From Fuerstiella sp. (lineage in GTDB: Bacteria; Planctomycetota; Planctomycetia; Planctomycetales; Planctomycetaceae): a stretch of 61,284 bases of DNA. A model generated the notes under the pieces. That model was not told the DNA's origin and did not search any database. It saw only the letters and a program-made list of their open reading frames with translations. The DNA lies in NCBI GenBank assembly GCA_022843805.1, contig JALHMY010000054.1, forward strand, positions 1-61,284. Direction: 5' to 3'. Numbering within the stretch: position 1 is the first letter of the stretch; each line of letters opens with the position of its first letter. Below are positions 27,101 through 34,350 of this stretch, one piece after another. The position numbers were made by a program, and so were the translations under genes.

Positions 27101-29645
27101 CGTTGCCAGCGGCGTCGTGGAACTTCAGGGTCGAGAACGGTCCGACGTACCAGTTGCCGCCTCCCAGCTTCTGGCCGACAGGGTCAAACTGTCTGATGAC
27201 CTTCGATTCGATATCGAGTTGGCCGCCCAGGACTTCCAGCGTGCCGGCGTTGTTGAAGTGCGGTGTACCTCCGCCTGCAACGTTGTAACCCGCACCATGG
27301 AGGATTTTTGCTGTCCCCACTCCGGACTTGCGCAGCGTACCAAAGTTCGAGAAGTACGCTTCAAGTCCGTCGAATGTCCGCAGCGAGATCGTGGCATCAT
27401 CGACGAGTTCCCAGACGCCGTAGTTGCGTGCGACGGACCAGTTCTCAATCAGTACGTCGACACCCGACTGCTGAATGATCGTGCCCTCATTGATGACTGG
27501 ACCGAATCCCTGCCAGCCTTCCGTATTAGCGAGAGTCAGATGACCCGTGTTACGAATGTTGAAGTGGGCGGCACCCTCGAGCGTCATCCGCGCGAAGCCA
27601 GCAGGAAAGTCGAAAGTCACGAAACTATTCGTTCCGGTGATTCGGGCAGACAACTGTAGAGAACCATCTCCTTCGCCCGTATAGGTTCCCGAACTCGTTA
27701 AGTTTCCGAAAATCTCAAACGTCGATCCGGCCGATACGACAAAGTGCCCGCCGGTACTTTGAGCACTGTTGTGGTGACTCGCGGTGAGATTGCCGTCCAG
27801 CAGCTCTACAGTACCGCCCTGATGACTCAGGACGGCTCCCAGGGTATCAATCACCGATGTTCCGGATCCCGTCTTGCGCAGGATTCCGGCGTTGCGAAAG
27901 TCGTTGTTCAGCAGGCCGTTGGCGCCCACAATTCGGGCATCGTTCTGCAGTAGCCACAGTGCACCGGCTTCGTTGAGCACGTCTTCGATGGCGATGACAG
28001 AACCTGGCTCCTGAATCACCGTGCCGCGGTTCATAAACGGAACCGAGCTGGCACGGGTGGTCGGCGTTCCACCGGCGGGAATAGTGATTTCCCCCGTGTT
28101 CGTCAGGCCTCCGAAAATACTGCCGCTGATCCAGTGAAACTGCCCTGGAGCGAAGTTGATCGTTCCGCCGCTGTTGTCGGAATCCAGTCGGCCCCCGGTG
28201 AACTCAATACGTCCTGCTCCGGTGCCGGTCAGCGTTGCACCGTCCAGAACGTGAAAGAAGCCGCCGCCGGCCGGTTCATTCAGTTCCACAACAGAGTCAG
28301 CGGTGACGGCCATTGTTGATGTGCCAAAATACGCTTCGCGGCTTAGCAGCACGCGGTCCGCCGACGATTCGAGACGACTGCCGTCCAGCATCCTGACCAC
28401 GGTGTCCAGTTCAAGATTGCCGGACTCGTTGCGGATCGTTCCGGAGTTAAACAGCTGCCCGCCAACAATGCTTCCTGTGCCGATGTGTTCATATAAGGCC
28501 CCCGCGTCGTTGTGGAAATGAGTCCCCACGCCGCCGCTGTTGAACAGGATGCTGCCCGTCCCGCTGTGGCGCAGCGTTCCGGCATTGTGAAAACTCTGGC
28601 CCTGAACAGCGACGTCGCCGCCGCCCGAGATCATGATAAACCCGCTGTTCGTGAACTCGTCTCCACCGACGCCGTCGCTGCGGATCGTCCCGCCCGTCCA
28701 GTGAAACAGTTCTTCGGGAAAGTCGAACGTCAGACCGGTGCCGCCCGGACCGTCGTCGGCGCGTATCGTTCCCCGACTCAGCTCAATGCGGCCCGCGCCC
28801 GTTCCGGTGAACGTGCCGATCAGGTAAGCGTCCCCCTGCGCCAGATCGAGCACCGTTCCGGCCCCAACGTCAAAGGTCGCTCCCGTGGACGGAACAGTTA
28901 ATGTCCCGGATTTCGCCAACCCCAGCTTGCCTCCGAGGACTTCAATCACACTGCCGGCCTTGTGATCGAAGCGGTCGTTCGCTCCGAAAATTGAATTGGC
29001 TGCCGTTGTCTTGCGAAATGTTCCTTCGTTCGTAACAAAGACTGCATTGCCTGTGTGAAAGGCGGTTTCGACCGTCCATACGCCGCTTGCCTGGTTCACA
29101 AAATTCGTCGTCGAAGCGGCGGTCGTGCGAATTGGTGTCTCCAGCACCACGGTTCCGGCGCTGACCATGGTTCGGCCGAATGTTTTGTCGCTTGCGGTGC
29201 GAGTTCTGAGCCTTCCCTGCGGGCCGATCGTCACGGTGGTCGCATCCAGAAGCCCGGCTTCCCAGATGAATTCCCCACCGTTGAAATCGATGGTGGTCGA
29301 CGCATCAAGTCGGCCCGAGGCAAGTGTGACATTCTCCGTCGTGACAAGGCTCGCGATGTTGACGTTCGAACTGATTCTTACGGTCGGGTTCGCTGCGCCG
29401 CGGTCGATTGTCACCGTGTCCGCGGAACCGGGCACGCCGGTGTTCCCCGCACTATTGATCCAGTTGGCCGGGTTCTCCCAGGCGCCGTCGGAATCCGTAT
29501 TCCACGAGAATGCAGCGAGTAACTGTCGCGTTTCGAGGTTTTCTGAGCCCGGGAAGGTATGCCGATTCTTTCGTCGCCTGTGAATCGCTGCCTGTTTGGT
29601 CCCGATTGAGGACTTAAGGTGTTTCAGAAGTATTGAAAGAGCCAT
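18153..29645 (-). CDS. Giant exported multidomain protein (about 3,830 residues)
   Basis: The start at 29645 follows AAGGCGGG; an in-frame ATG 63 bases upstream has no such site. A basic N-terminus is followed by LETRQLLAA (37-45), a planctomycete-type export-associated motif. About 45-1000 is a repetitive beta-strand region (NAGTLRHSGTGS-like units) as in beta-helix surface proteins. A CARDB-like domain, then many carboxypeptidase-regulatory/Cna-B-like repeats (SGTV...DADGRYELTRIAPGEY) fill the middle. A helical segment is followed by the SFDPNDIVGPAGSGDEH domain, and the C-terminus holds about seven Fn3-like repeats (RYDLWI...YRMWVRA). The role is likely a cell-surface adhesin or scaffold. 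It is divergent from an ECF sigma/kinase pair that may control it. Confidence 0.88.
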   Translation of the reverse strand: MALSILLKHLKSSIGTKQAAIHRRRKNRHTFPGSENLETRQLLAAFSWNTDSDGAWENPANWINSAGNTGVPGSADTVTIDRGAANPTVRISSNVNIASLVTTENVTLASGRLDASTTIDFNGGEFIWEAGLLDATTVTIGPQGRLRTRTASDKTFGRTMVSAGTVVLETPIRTTAASTTNFVNQASGVWTVETAFHTGNAVFVTNEGTFRKTTAANSIFGANDRFDHKAGSVIEVLGGKLGLAKSGTLTVPSTGATFDVGAGTVLDLAQGDAYLIGTFTGTGAGRIELSRGTIRADDGPGGTGLTFDFPEELFHWTGGTIRSDGVGGDEFTNSGFIMISGGGDVAVQGQSFHNAGTLRHSGTGSILFNSGGVGTHFHNDAGALYEHIGTGSIVGGQLFNSGTIRNESGNLELDTVVRMLDGSRLESSADRVLLSREAYFGTSTMAVTADSVVELNEPAGGGFFHVLDGATLTGTGAGRIEFTGGRLDSDNSGGTINFAPGQFHWISGSIFGGLTNTGEITIPAGGTPTTRASSVPFMNRGTVIQEPGSVIAIEDVLNEAGALWLLQNDARIVGANGLLNNDFRNAGILRKTGSGTSVIDTLGAVLSHQGGTVELLDGNLTASHHNSAQSTGGHFVVSAGSTFEIFGNLTSSGTYTGEGDGSLQLSARITGTNSFVTFDFPAGFARMTLEGAAHFNIRNTGHLTLANTEGWQGFGPVINEGTIIQQSGVDVLIENWSVARNYGVWELVDDATISLRTFDGLEAYFSNFGTLRKSGVGTAKILHGAGYNVAGGGTPHFNNAGTLEVLGGQLDIESKVIRQFDPVGQKLGGGNWYVGPFSTLKFHDAAGNAVPISTLLASVTLDGDASSFPNIGSLAVNGGRFEVTGGRNFTTAGGLTNGVTQVSADLLDVAPIAGGRFVGLAFRNGMRVTHPRNDRVNGDPVFYVQDVPGGPLRTIVQPGGPVTVSGIDITSSDLNVGGTIVPAGTLLFIHGNVAPPTLYAINPVSGQVIATQSLNSVGMNQSGVAHHPGRNSVYVLGNNATITEVNASNGSTISSFPVQPQGSPFFGVSAWGGIEIDSAGQLLVVGSSQARVRVLAPDGVFQTDVDLTFSGIARHTLSDISVDDTTGEIWLASENGLAFRYSSPVAGVQGTLHVGAGSTLNAASLASTPGSRVSVEVGGRPASGEFGTLAISGSASLSEVEALLVAGFGPTMGDTYNVITYGSRSGDDPAFVGLDPFFSADVSAERVTLTALASAFNILVDESSITVPAAASPGDEITISYTVRNSSTATLTGEWDDSIYLSTDGTFDPSDLLIGRVTHSGGLAALGSYTETLTARMPGVLDGDFQVIVLADSKRRIPDTNRADNMGVAGAAIASTVRTIALGDNFSDMITNEQGLFLKLEVPAGRGDVVVRTMLQQLHQADVFVRFNELPTRANFDFAAVQPLQLNRAITIPAARAGAWYILVQGREGASLPTGFQLSTERIEFAVNSMAPLRGSNLGEVTSVVSGSGFTPDTNVALLDGSGNVVALATNAQTTPNHVYATFDLTTLSAGTYDVRISDGDRTEVLAAAFEVVQGVAGFLRTTVTLPGTTRAGREYSAILEYTNSGDTDLVAPVITVAGNGDFRFPDVSQDFTRNIFFLATSQSGPAGVLAPGETVRVPFRFIGGNVQIDSFILSDDSADVMDWEELRTVIRPDNAEQIWNTAFDLKFSSAGTTEGDYTKILADAATRHHIATGNRTRQLPELIEFLIAEGVTELETTVTARLSLDEPGRPAAGVLLEATNTSTGETIPATSRADGLLHLPLPPGEYSLKFNGVLAPGALSLLTVPEGGLAEPLEWLVQTGAAIIGRAALEDRVLVPDPDNDVIPSVTAVNSEGQYFTATLGPGGRYEFRGLPDGTYVIQFETPTTVPARSTPILAIANQTVNVADLISIYGGSITGRTLDGDTGLPLSGITVVAEAPDGTSRSAVTDNDGIYLIDGMPSGLITVSGRSETSLIDVVENVAVAKGQTTTGIDLEINPGGFGSVSGTVMRGAAPVAAASVDVFQNGIMVVSAFTDADGRYELTRIAPGEYEVQVTAAAAVTLFDMVTVTVDETTLMNFQMQASSVLRGTVTQTGVNPVNPVRGLSLVLLTPSNESLLILTDENGGIGVEELTPGNYTLMLPDGSYRHDFTVGTTPETVTVNFEIAAGAILGRVRRNVRDGVAGVHVALIVEDQVVATTVSLSDGQYVFPFVSPGEYELRFSGEHIYYPPVSGVTVSAGSFVRVFADPDSSPLTVTLMEAATNTQTTSTFAMVIIPQDDLGFQMRTVLVENGRYSFGGLIPGWYRIIADDGERGYQWLIHVRRGLNSVQLTLEDLTEISGTLTDAAGAALPNALVVVTDSAGQFRWDTSTDENGGYSILLPPGQYQVTAAEPDSATTFSGVLPPTNLLVTTTDAMLNLQLTAGTFALDGQIVADTSAGSTPAGALVALLDENGVAVRTTEADFDGVFRFENLTAGTYRVAAEADGFHIASSVVNLTASDSVVVNATWHSPDVGLQLTRLDVANPMQGFAAATSDADDQGSVAAWIRNGVDGLRKRIEEALLVPEEQPRLVRTPRIPAGLCGSAADAARAAIQRALAMQRAADGFFDAWQTRYLAAQEILWANVGLFGINLLQFSVDLTIQSTKIKSLANSPEMKRFLTNFEPNNASIRNAQAFVSAETKSLKMLYEQAFVDDVILPQLQKTMQEITEALAQKSDFLDALQSSVGASTATAQSIVTELNGPTTLAGVKSAIRSFGEDPSLGGVSRVVGAVTGFAGRLGSHAVTLLALLPKLDEAIARMPPAAARSLQKLKDTLGPIANALNTISAASQGISDVLVDINDLENAKANYENALKRRDEALHEAERLIARASTTGNGSCTDPPPPRRKKRGGSGRSSLAGSFDPNDIVGPAGSGDEHFVRSEITFPYTIRFENIASATAPAQEVFITQQLSTDLDWTTFEIGSFGWGNQSFQVPAGQNVYETRIDEVSTLGFFVDVRIELDLTTGIATWAFTSTDPETGDLISEVFAGFLPPNVSSPEGEGFVEYSIRPKTTIADATRIDAEAEIVFDLNAPINTPVYSNTIDDTPPESAVAALPVTTHTEAFLVRWSGDDGNGSGIATFDIFVANNDGSFTLWLDDTTQTSATFSGQSGQTYRFYSVATDNVGFEQPSPLVAQATTKVMVMRPSITAPAATTQLMRPTIQWTSIDGVQDYDLWITNQSTGQQPVLRPIVAATSWVPTQDLGVGEFRIWVRGRYNDNTFTPWSQQSVFVINTQASFRPISATQTTGFPTIEWLSVPGAVRYDLWIDNLSTGQTQFLRNASLTSTSFVPQTELPLGRYRMWVRAVDAGNKFGIWSVGREFRVLTPPAVAGPGLSTFSQTPQFKWDPVPGAIRYDLWVNSLSGGGPQYIRNQNIVDTSFTPTTAMPIGNYMVWVRAVGPGGILGNYSAGRALNIGGKPSVMSPVGVTTDTTPVIRWTPVDSAVRYDLWINRVDVPQAQIVRRTSLTTADFETSELPHGTYRVWVRAYASYATAGDWSQPWSFSIDATAATAPTLLLPPVATFNTRPTFTWTALRGATHYLLYARNLANSQLVIQVPNITTTSFTPSTAMDTGFWSVWVRAYAGNDVLGEFSAQRDFGIGVAPVLSVSTSALPGRPSFAWTLVELAARYELLVNRLDVVNNGVINEASLTGHEFTPVTPLASGTYRAWIRAVSGSGVTTAYSAPVDFVVAEVNSDGEFRLVLLPGQGELRTLPHAIPASDSPVAAAHPVASETPEDRVPASAARMPEDLPKDTGNPRGESESEFESKLMDQVIELLMTT

Positions 29646-29890
29646 AATTCCCGCCTTATGTCTGTGAAATTGCAGTGATTTTTGGAGGTAAACGGGCTCA
29701 TTTGGCAAATCGGACAGAATTTTGCCGGATTTCCTCTTCTCGTTCCGAAATCACAGGAACAGATGCATCAGGGTCGTTGATAAAATGAGTTCCAGTCGAC
29801 GGTGTGCTGTGTGCTGTTGAAAGTGCACACGAACGACAAGGGAACGTCGGCCCGATAAAACGAGTCGCAATAACCGGACACTTTTTCTAT

Positions 29891-30481
29891 ATGCTCAGTG
29901 ATGCCCAATTCACGAACCTGCTGCAACGAACGAGAAATGGAGACCAGGAGGCCGCACGTAAGCTGGTTGCAGAATACGAACCCGAGATTCGACGAGCTGC
30001 CCGACTGCGTTTGACGGATCCGAAACTGAGGCGGATCGTAGATTCCATCGATATCTGCCAGTCCGTGTTTGGTCGGTTCTTTCGCAGTGCTGCCGAGGGT
30101 GCTTTTGACCTGGAACGTCCGGAACAGTTGCTCGTGTTGCTCACAACGATGACTCGAAATCGTGTGATTGATGAGCATCGTCGTCAGACCACGGCCAAAC
30201 GTGCTGGCATGGAAGCCAGTGAGGTCGTAACCCCGGAACAGCTGATCGACGAAAATCCCGGACCGCGTTCGGCCGCGGTGGCTCGAGAGCTGCTGGAAGC
30301 GATTCGTTCACGCATGTCATCGGATGAACTTGCCATCGCAGATCGCCGCACATGCGGCGAGTCGTGGGATGAGATCGCGGCTGAATTTCATGATTCTGCC
30401 GAAAATCTTCGAAAGCGGCTTGAACGTGCATTAAAGCGAGTGCGCGAAGAGATGGATGGTAACGCAGAAGCCGATGCGTGA
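29891..30481 (+). CDS. ECF-type sigma-70 factor
   Basis: The ATG at 29891 gives 196 residues beginning MLSDAQFTNLLQRTRNGDQE, the usual planctomycete ECF start; a longer frame upstream is less likely. Region 2 is at about 25-100 (DSIDICQSVFGRFF, MTRNRVIDEHRR) and region 4 helix-turn-helix at about 140-190 (RRTCGESWDEIAAEF, NLRKRLERALKRVRE). It should direct RNA polymerase to a small regulon. It sits divergent from the giant protein gene and just upstream of a Ser/Thr kinase, so the three are probably linked. No anti-sigma gene is adjacent; kinase control is possible. Confidence 0.88.
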   Translation: MLSDAQFTNLLQRTRNGDQEAARKLVAEYEPEIRRAARLRLTDPKLRRIVDSIDICQSVFGRFFRSAAEGAFDLERPEQLLVLLTTMTRNRVIDEHRRQTTAKRAGMEASEVVTPEQLIDENPGPRSAAVARELLEAIRSRMSSDELAIADRRTCGESWDEIAAEFHDSAENLRKRLERALKRVREEMDGNAEADA

Positions 30482-30639
30482 TTGAGACGTTCATGGACCA
30501 GAATTGCGGTCTGATTCCTCAAAAAGAAAATCCTGTCTCACCTGTCCGATCTTCGACGGAAACACGTTCATTTTGAATAAACATGCAAATAAGCGTGTCA
30601 AACAGTGCAGAGAACGTCCTTTTTTGAGGCTGACTAACG

Positions 30640-33600
30640 ATGTCGGAATCGCAGACACAATCAACGGGTGACTCGTATTTCGGTGACAGGACTCCTGACA
30701 GCGTTCTTGCCTGGAGACATCAGTGCTGGCAGCTCGGCAATCGAGTGTCACTGGAGGCCGTGCTGATTCAGGCCCCGTGGCTGGCCGACAACGCGGACGC
30801 TTTCCTCGACTTGCTCTACGGTGAAGTATTGCTGCGAGAAGACTTTGGTGAGTCACCCACGGAAGATGAGTATCTGCAGCGATTTCCGAACTTGTCCGAA
30901 CAAATTCGCCGTCAATTTCAGGTGCATCGTGCCTTTTTGCAGAATGCTCCGCGCGAGCAGGAAACGGACACAACTAACTACCGAGTGACTGTCGTCAATG
31001 GCACTGAGGTTAAAGAACCTGAAGCTGAACCAAACGAACCGGAGACCAAATCAGTCTCTGCCTCGGATCCGTTTCCGAAGATCGCCGGGTTTCAGATTCT
31101 GGGCATCGCCGGGCGCGGAGGGAACGGGGTCGCCTATCGGGCCATGGATACGAGCATGAAGCGGATTGTCGCCATCAAGTTGCTGGCTCGCGACAAATCG
31201 GCCGATTCTGTTCATTCGCAGCAGCTCCGCAGAGAGGCAGAAGCTTCGGCCGCCCTCGTCCATCCAAACATAGTTCGCGTATTTCAGGTTGGGAAGGTCT
31301 TTGGCTCAGCGTTCCTTGTGATGGAGTACGTCCCGGGCGGTTCTCTGGCCGATCGCCTCAGGAAAGGTCCTCTTCCTGTCGCTGAAGCGGTCGAGCTGTG
31401 TTGTCAGGTGGCCGACGCCATCCATTTTGCTCATTCCCGGAACATCGTTCATCGCGATCTGAAGCCGGGTAATATTCTGATTGATGCCGACAAGCGTCCG
31501 CGAGTTTGTGACTTTGGCCTTGCCAGAAAACTTGACAGCGCCGAGACACTGCATCAGACAGGGAACATCACTGGTACGCCAGCCTACATGCCGCCGGAAC
31601 AGGCGCGGGGCGAAAATGTCGATGCTCGAGCGGACGTCTATGCATTGGGAGCCGTATTCTATGAAATGCTTTCCGGTCGGCCACCATTTCAGGCGGCAAC
31701 GCCCTGGCAGATTTTGCATCAGGTTTTGACCAGCGACATCATCCCGCTGTGTCAGTTGAATTCCGGCCTGCCACGTGATCTGGAAACCATTTGTGCTCGG
31801 TGTCTTGAGAAGAACGCAGCCAGACGTTACGCCTCTGCCGGAGAAGTCTTCGATGAACTGGAACGTTTCCGAAAGGGAGAGCCAATTAACGCTCGTCCAA
31901 TCGGGAGAATTCCTCGTCTGATCAAATGGATCCGACGCAATCCTGTGACAACAGCGGTGGTCACAACAGTCGTCACGACGGTCGCCGGATCGTTGATTGC
32001 CATCGCCATCGTTGCCCGCGCTTCCGAAATTCGCATTTCGACCGCATTGGAGAAAACACAGGAGAGTCTCGGCATCGCGGAAACCCAGCGTGACGTGGCA
32101 TTGAATGCAATGAGCGACCTTGTCCATCGAGTTCATGACGACCTTCAAAAACGTCAGGCCAGTATCGAGGCACGCGGGCAGGTCCTTGAGTCAGCCATCG
32201 CTGGCCTGAAGAAGATCATGGAGGTGGCCGGTGATCGCGAAGACACTCGTATGACTCTGGCGACTGCTTACACACGTTACGGCTATATTCTGAGCCAGCA
32301 GGGGAAGAACGAAGAGGCTGAGAAGGCACACCTTGATGGTATCGAAATGGCGGAGAAACTCACCAGCGATCATGGCCGCGGCATTTGTGCTCAGGGCTAT
32401 TCGAACATCGCGCTGCATTACGTTCGAGCTGCGAATCCTCAGGCGACCGAGGACTGGGCCAATAAGACTCTGAAACTCGCGGAAACACTTCTGAAAAAAG
32501 ATGCGGAAAGCGTCGACCTGCAGAACCTTGTGATCCAGGCGAAGACGCAGCTGGCCAGCTCCGCAGTTTCTCTGAAAGACGCCGCGACGGCATTTAAGAT
32601 CCGTCAGGAGGCTCAGGAACTCTGTGCTAAACTGTGGGCCGAGCATCCGGAGAGAACGACCGTTCGTGACCAGTTGCTTAGCCTCGATCAACTGCTGATC
32701 GGTGACTGCCTCAACCTCGGGTATTTTCAACTGGCAGATCGCTACCTGCGGGAAAGCCGCGAACTGCTGATGCCTCAGAATCCGGACTCTACAGAGGATG
32801 TTCAGCTTCTGGGAATCTACAGTTCGATGCTCAAGGCGGAAGGTGTCGTGAGGTTCGCCAGGGGAGAATATGAGGAGGGAATGGCACGTATTTCGATCGC
32901 CATTGCCGCCTATGAAAAGCTTGCATTGAAGGAACCGAATCGCCCGGGAACCCGGCTGAGACTGGGCACAATGAATGAAGAGATGGCAAATTGCTGCCTG
33001 GCTTTGAATCGACTGGACGACTGTGAACGACACGTTCGAACGTCTATCCAGGAGATCCGGAACGGGATGGAACTTGGCGGCCCCACGTATTCGGTTCAGC
33101 GATATGCCATTGCAAAGGGCCAATACATGCTCGGTGCAGTCCTGCTGCGAAAGAACCAGTCGGCGGAAGCAGTGAAGGAACTTCGCCAGGCCGCCGCGGA
33201 GCTCGAGCCGATTCTGGATCTCTTCAACACCAGGGACTTTCATTCCTATCTTTCAACAATCGCTGAGGTGACAGCGGGAGCGCTGGGAATTGAACCACAT
33301 TCAGCGGCACAGACCGATGTCGAGGCCGTGCGTCGTAGCCTTGATGCGTGGCGTGCATTGATCGATGGCAATCCAAAGGTCTTTGCCGATCAGGAAGAAC
33401 AAATCGTTACTGATCAGCGTGCGGCGGTTCATCCGACGATTCGTGATGTGCTGACCAGTCAGCTGGCCGCCATGTATGCGCAGCAATACAGTCTGCTGCT
33501 CGGAGCCGCACGATCCGACCAGGCTCAGCTGGAAATGGCGGAAAAACGATGTATTGAGGTTCTGAAAGAAATCCAGAGCGGTTCCGGGGCCGATCCGCTT

Positions 33601-33675
33601 CTGCACATGCGATTGCCGGAATACTCGGCTCTGCGAAAGAATGACCGATTCATGCAGGAGTTTCCGCTGAAGTAA
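30640..33675 (+). CDS. Transmembrane Ser/Thr protein kinase with helical repeat C-terminus
   Basis: This 1,011-residue protein has a Hanks-type kinase domain at about 150-410: loop GRGGNGV, K180, E199, HRDLKPGN at 271-278 and DFG at 291-293, then PAYMPPEQ. All key residues are present, so it should be active. One transmembrane helix lies at about 433-455 (VVTTVAGSLIAIAIVA). The C-terminal ~550 residues form a helical, TPR-like array outside the membrane, likely a sensor or interaction surface. An N-terminal ~145-residue segment precedes the kinase. It follows the ECF sigma gene in the same direction, a common planctomycete pairing. Confidence 0.9.
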   Translation: MSESQTQSTGDSYFGDRTPDSVLAWRHQCWQLGNRVSLEAVLIQAPWLADNADAFLDLLYGEVLLREDFGESPTEDEYLQRFPNLSEQIRRQFQVHRAFLQNAPREQETDTTNYRVTVVNGTEVKEPEAEPNEPETKSVSASDPFPKIAGFQILGIAGRGGNGVAYRAMDTSMKRIVAIKLLARDKSADSVHSQQLRREAEASAALVHPNIVRVFQVGKVFGSAFLVMEYVPGGSLADRLRKGPLPVAEAVELCCQVADAIHFAHSRNIVHRDLKPGNILIDADKRPRVCDFGLARKLDSAETLHQTGNITGTPAYMPPEQARGENVDARADVYALGAVFYEMLSGRPPFQAATPWQILHQVLTSDIIPLCQLNSGLPRDLETICARCLEKNAARRYASAGEVFDELERFRKGEPINARPIGRIPRLIKWIRRNPVTTAVVTTVVTTVAGSLIAIAIVARASEIRISTALEKTQESLGIAETQRDVALNAMSDLVHRVHDDLQKRQASIEARGQVLESAIAGLKKIMEVAGDREDTRMTLATAYTRYGYILSQQGKNEEAEKAHLDGIEMAEKLTSDHGRGICAQGYSNIALHYVRAANPQATEDWANKTLKLAETLLKKDAESVDLQNLVIQAKTQLASSAVSLKDAATAFKIRQEAQELCAKLWAEHPERTTVRDQLLSLDQLLIGDCLNLGYFQLADRYLRESRELLMPQNPDSTEDVQLLGIYSSMLKAEGVVRFARGEYEEGMARISIAIAAYEKLALKEPNRPGTRLRLGTMNEEMANCCLALNRLDDCERHVRTSIQEIRNGMELGGPTYSVQRYAIAKGQYMLGAVLLRKNQSAEAVKELRQAAAELEPILDLFNTRDFHSYLSTIAEVTAGALGIEPHSAAQTDVEAVRRSLDAWRALIDGNPKVFADQEEQIVTDQRAAVHPTIRDVLTSQLAAMYAQQYSLLLGAARSDQAQLEMAEKRCIEVLKEIQSGSGADPLLHMRLPEYSALRKNDRFMQEFPLK

Positions 33676-34231
33676 TCATCGTTTACCGCCTCTGGCCATG
33701 CCGCTGTCGGTGGAAGACGGGTCGAATCGCTGAACTTCAACTCTAACGGGTGTCGGAATGGAGTTCGTATGACCCGCCAGACTTTGATGGAAACGAGTGC
33801 GGAGCCCAAATCTGACGGTCTTGATTCCCCTCAGATTATTTGCCGGGGCCGTTTATTGAACAAATTTCGTTTCCTGCCAGTTTTAATCCACGAACGGTGA
33901 TCCAGGGTTACCTGAGCGAAAGCTGCCGAAGCCATAGCCTGTAAAGGAAGTCCGGACTCCTGGGACAATGCACATTCACGACCTGAACGCGACAATTCTG
34001 CATCTGCCTGGAATCGATCACAAGCGACTTTCCTACCACTATCAGTGGCCGCGATTTCCGACTAACGGATGTGCATGGTCATGTGATTCATGATTTGATT
34101 GGCTGAATCATGTCGGGCGTCAACTGGAAGTGCTGACTCATCAGCGGGGTGTGCCGTCTCTTCGGCACCCCCTGTCTGAAACGCAACCACATACGGCGCG
34201 GCAACGGAAGATTTCTTTTGGGTTTCTGGTC
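33676..34231. other. Gap without a supported gene
   Basis: No gene is convincing; a 43-codon frame from about 33770 has no supporting features. An imperfect GC-rich stem (GGGGTGTGCCG/CGGCACCCC, about 34146-34171) could help end transcription from either side, but lacks a U-run. The MITE copy follows immediately. Confidence 0.45.
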
Positions 34232-34350
34232 TAGTGCTCCGTCAAGCCAAAGAGTTCGGGTTGAATGTAGTGGATCTTGCCAAAGATCCCATCGCTACAG
34301 GACCTTTGGCAAGGTCCACTACCCGAAATTCAAAGCTTGACAGAGCACTA
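34232..34350. repeat. MITE-like palindromic repeat, complete copy B
   Basis: This 115-base element sits between TA dinucleotides. Its ends are GTGCTCCGTCAAG and CTTGACAGAGCAC, and nearly the whole element folds as one hairpin (GTAGTGGATCTTGCCAAAG pairing with CTTTGGCAAGGTCCACTAC). Copies are at 1-72 (partial) and 49624-49742 (inverted). TA flanks suggest mobilisation by an IS630/Tc1-mariner-type transposase in trans. The right end falls on the stop codon of ppc: TA is the duplicated target and the element's terminal G completes TAG. Small ORFs in it are not genes. Confidence 0.85.
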
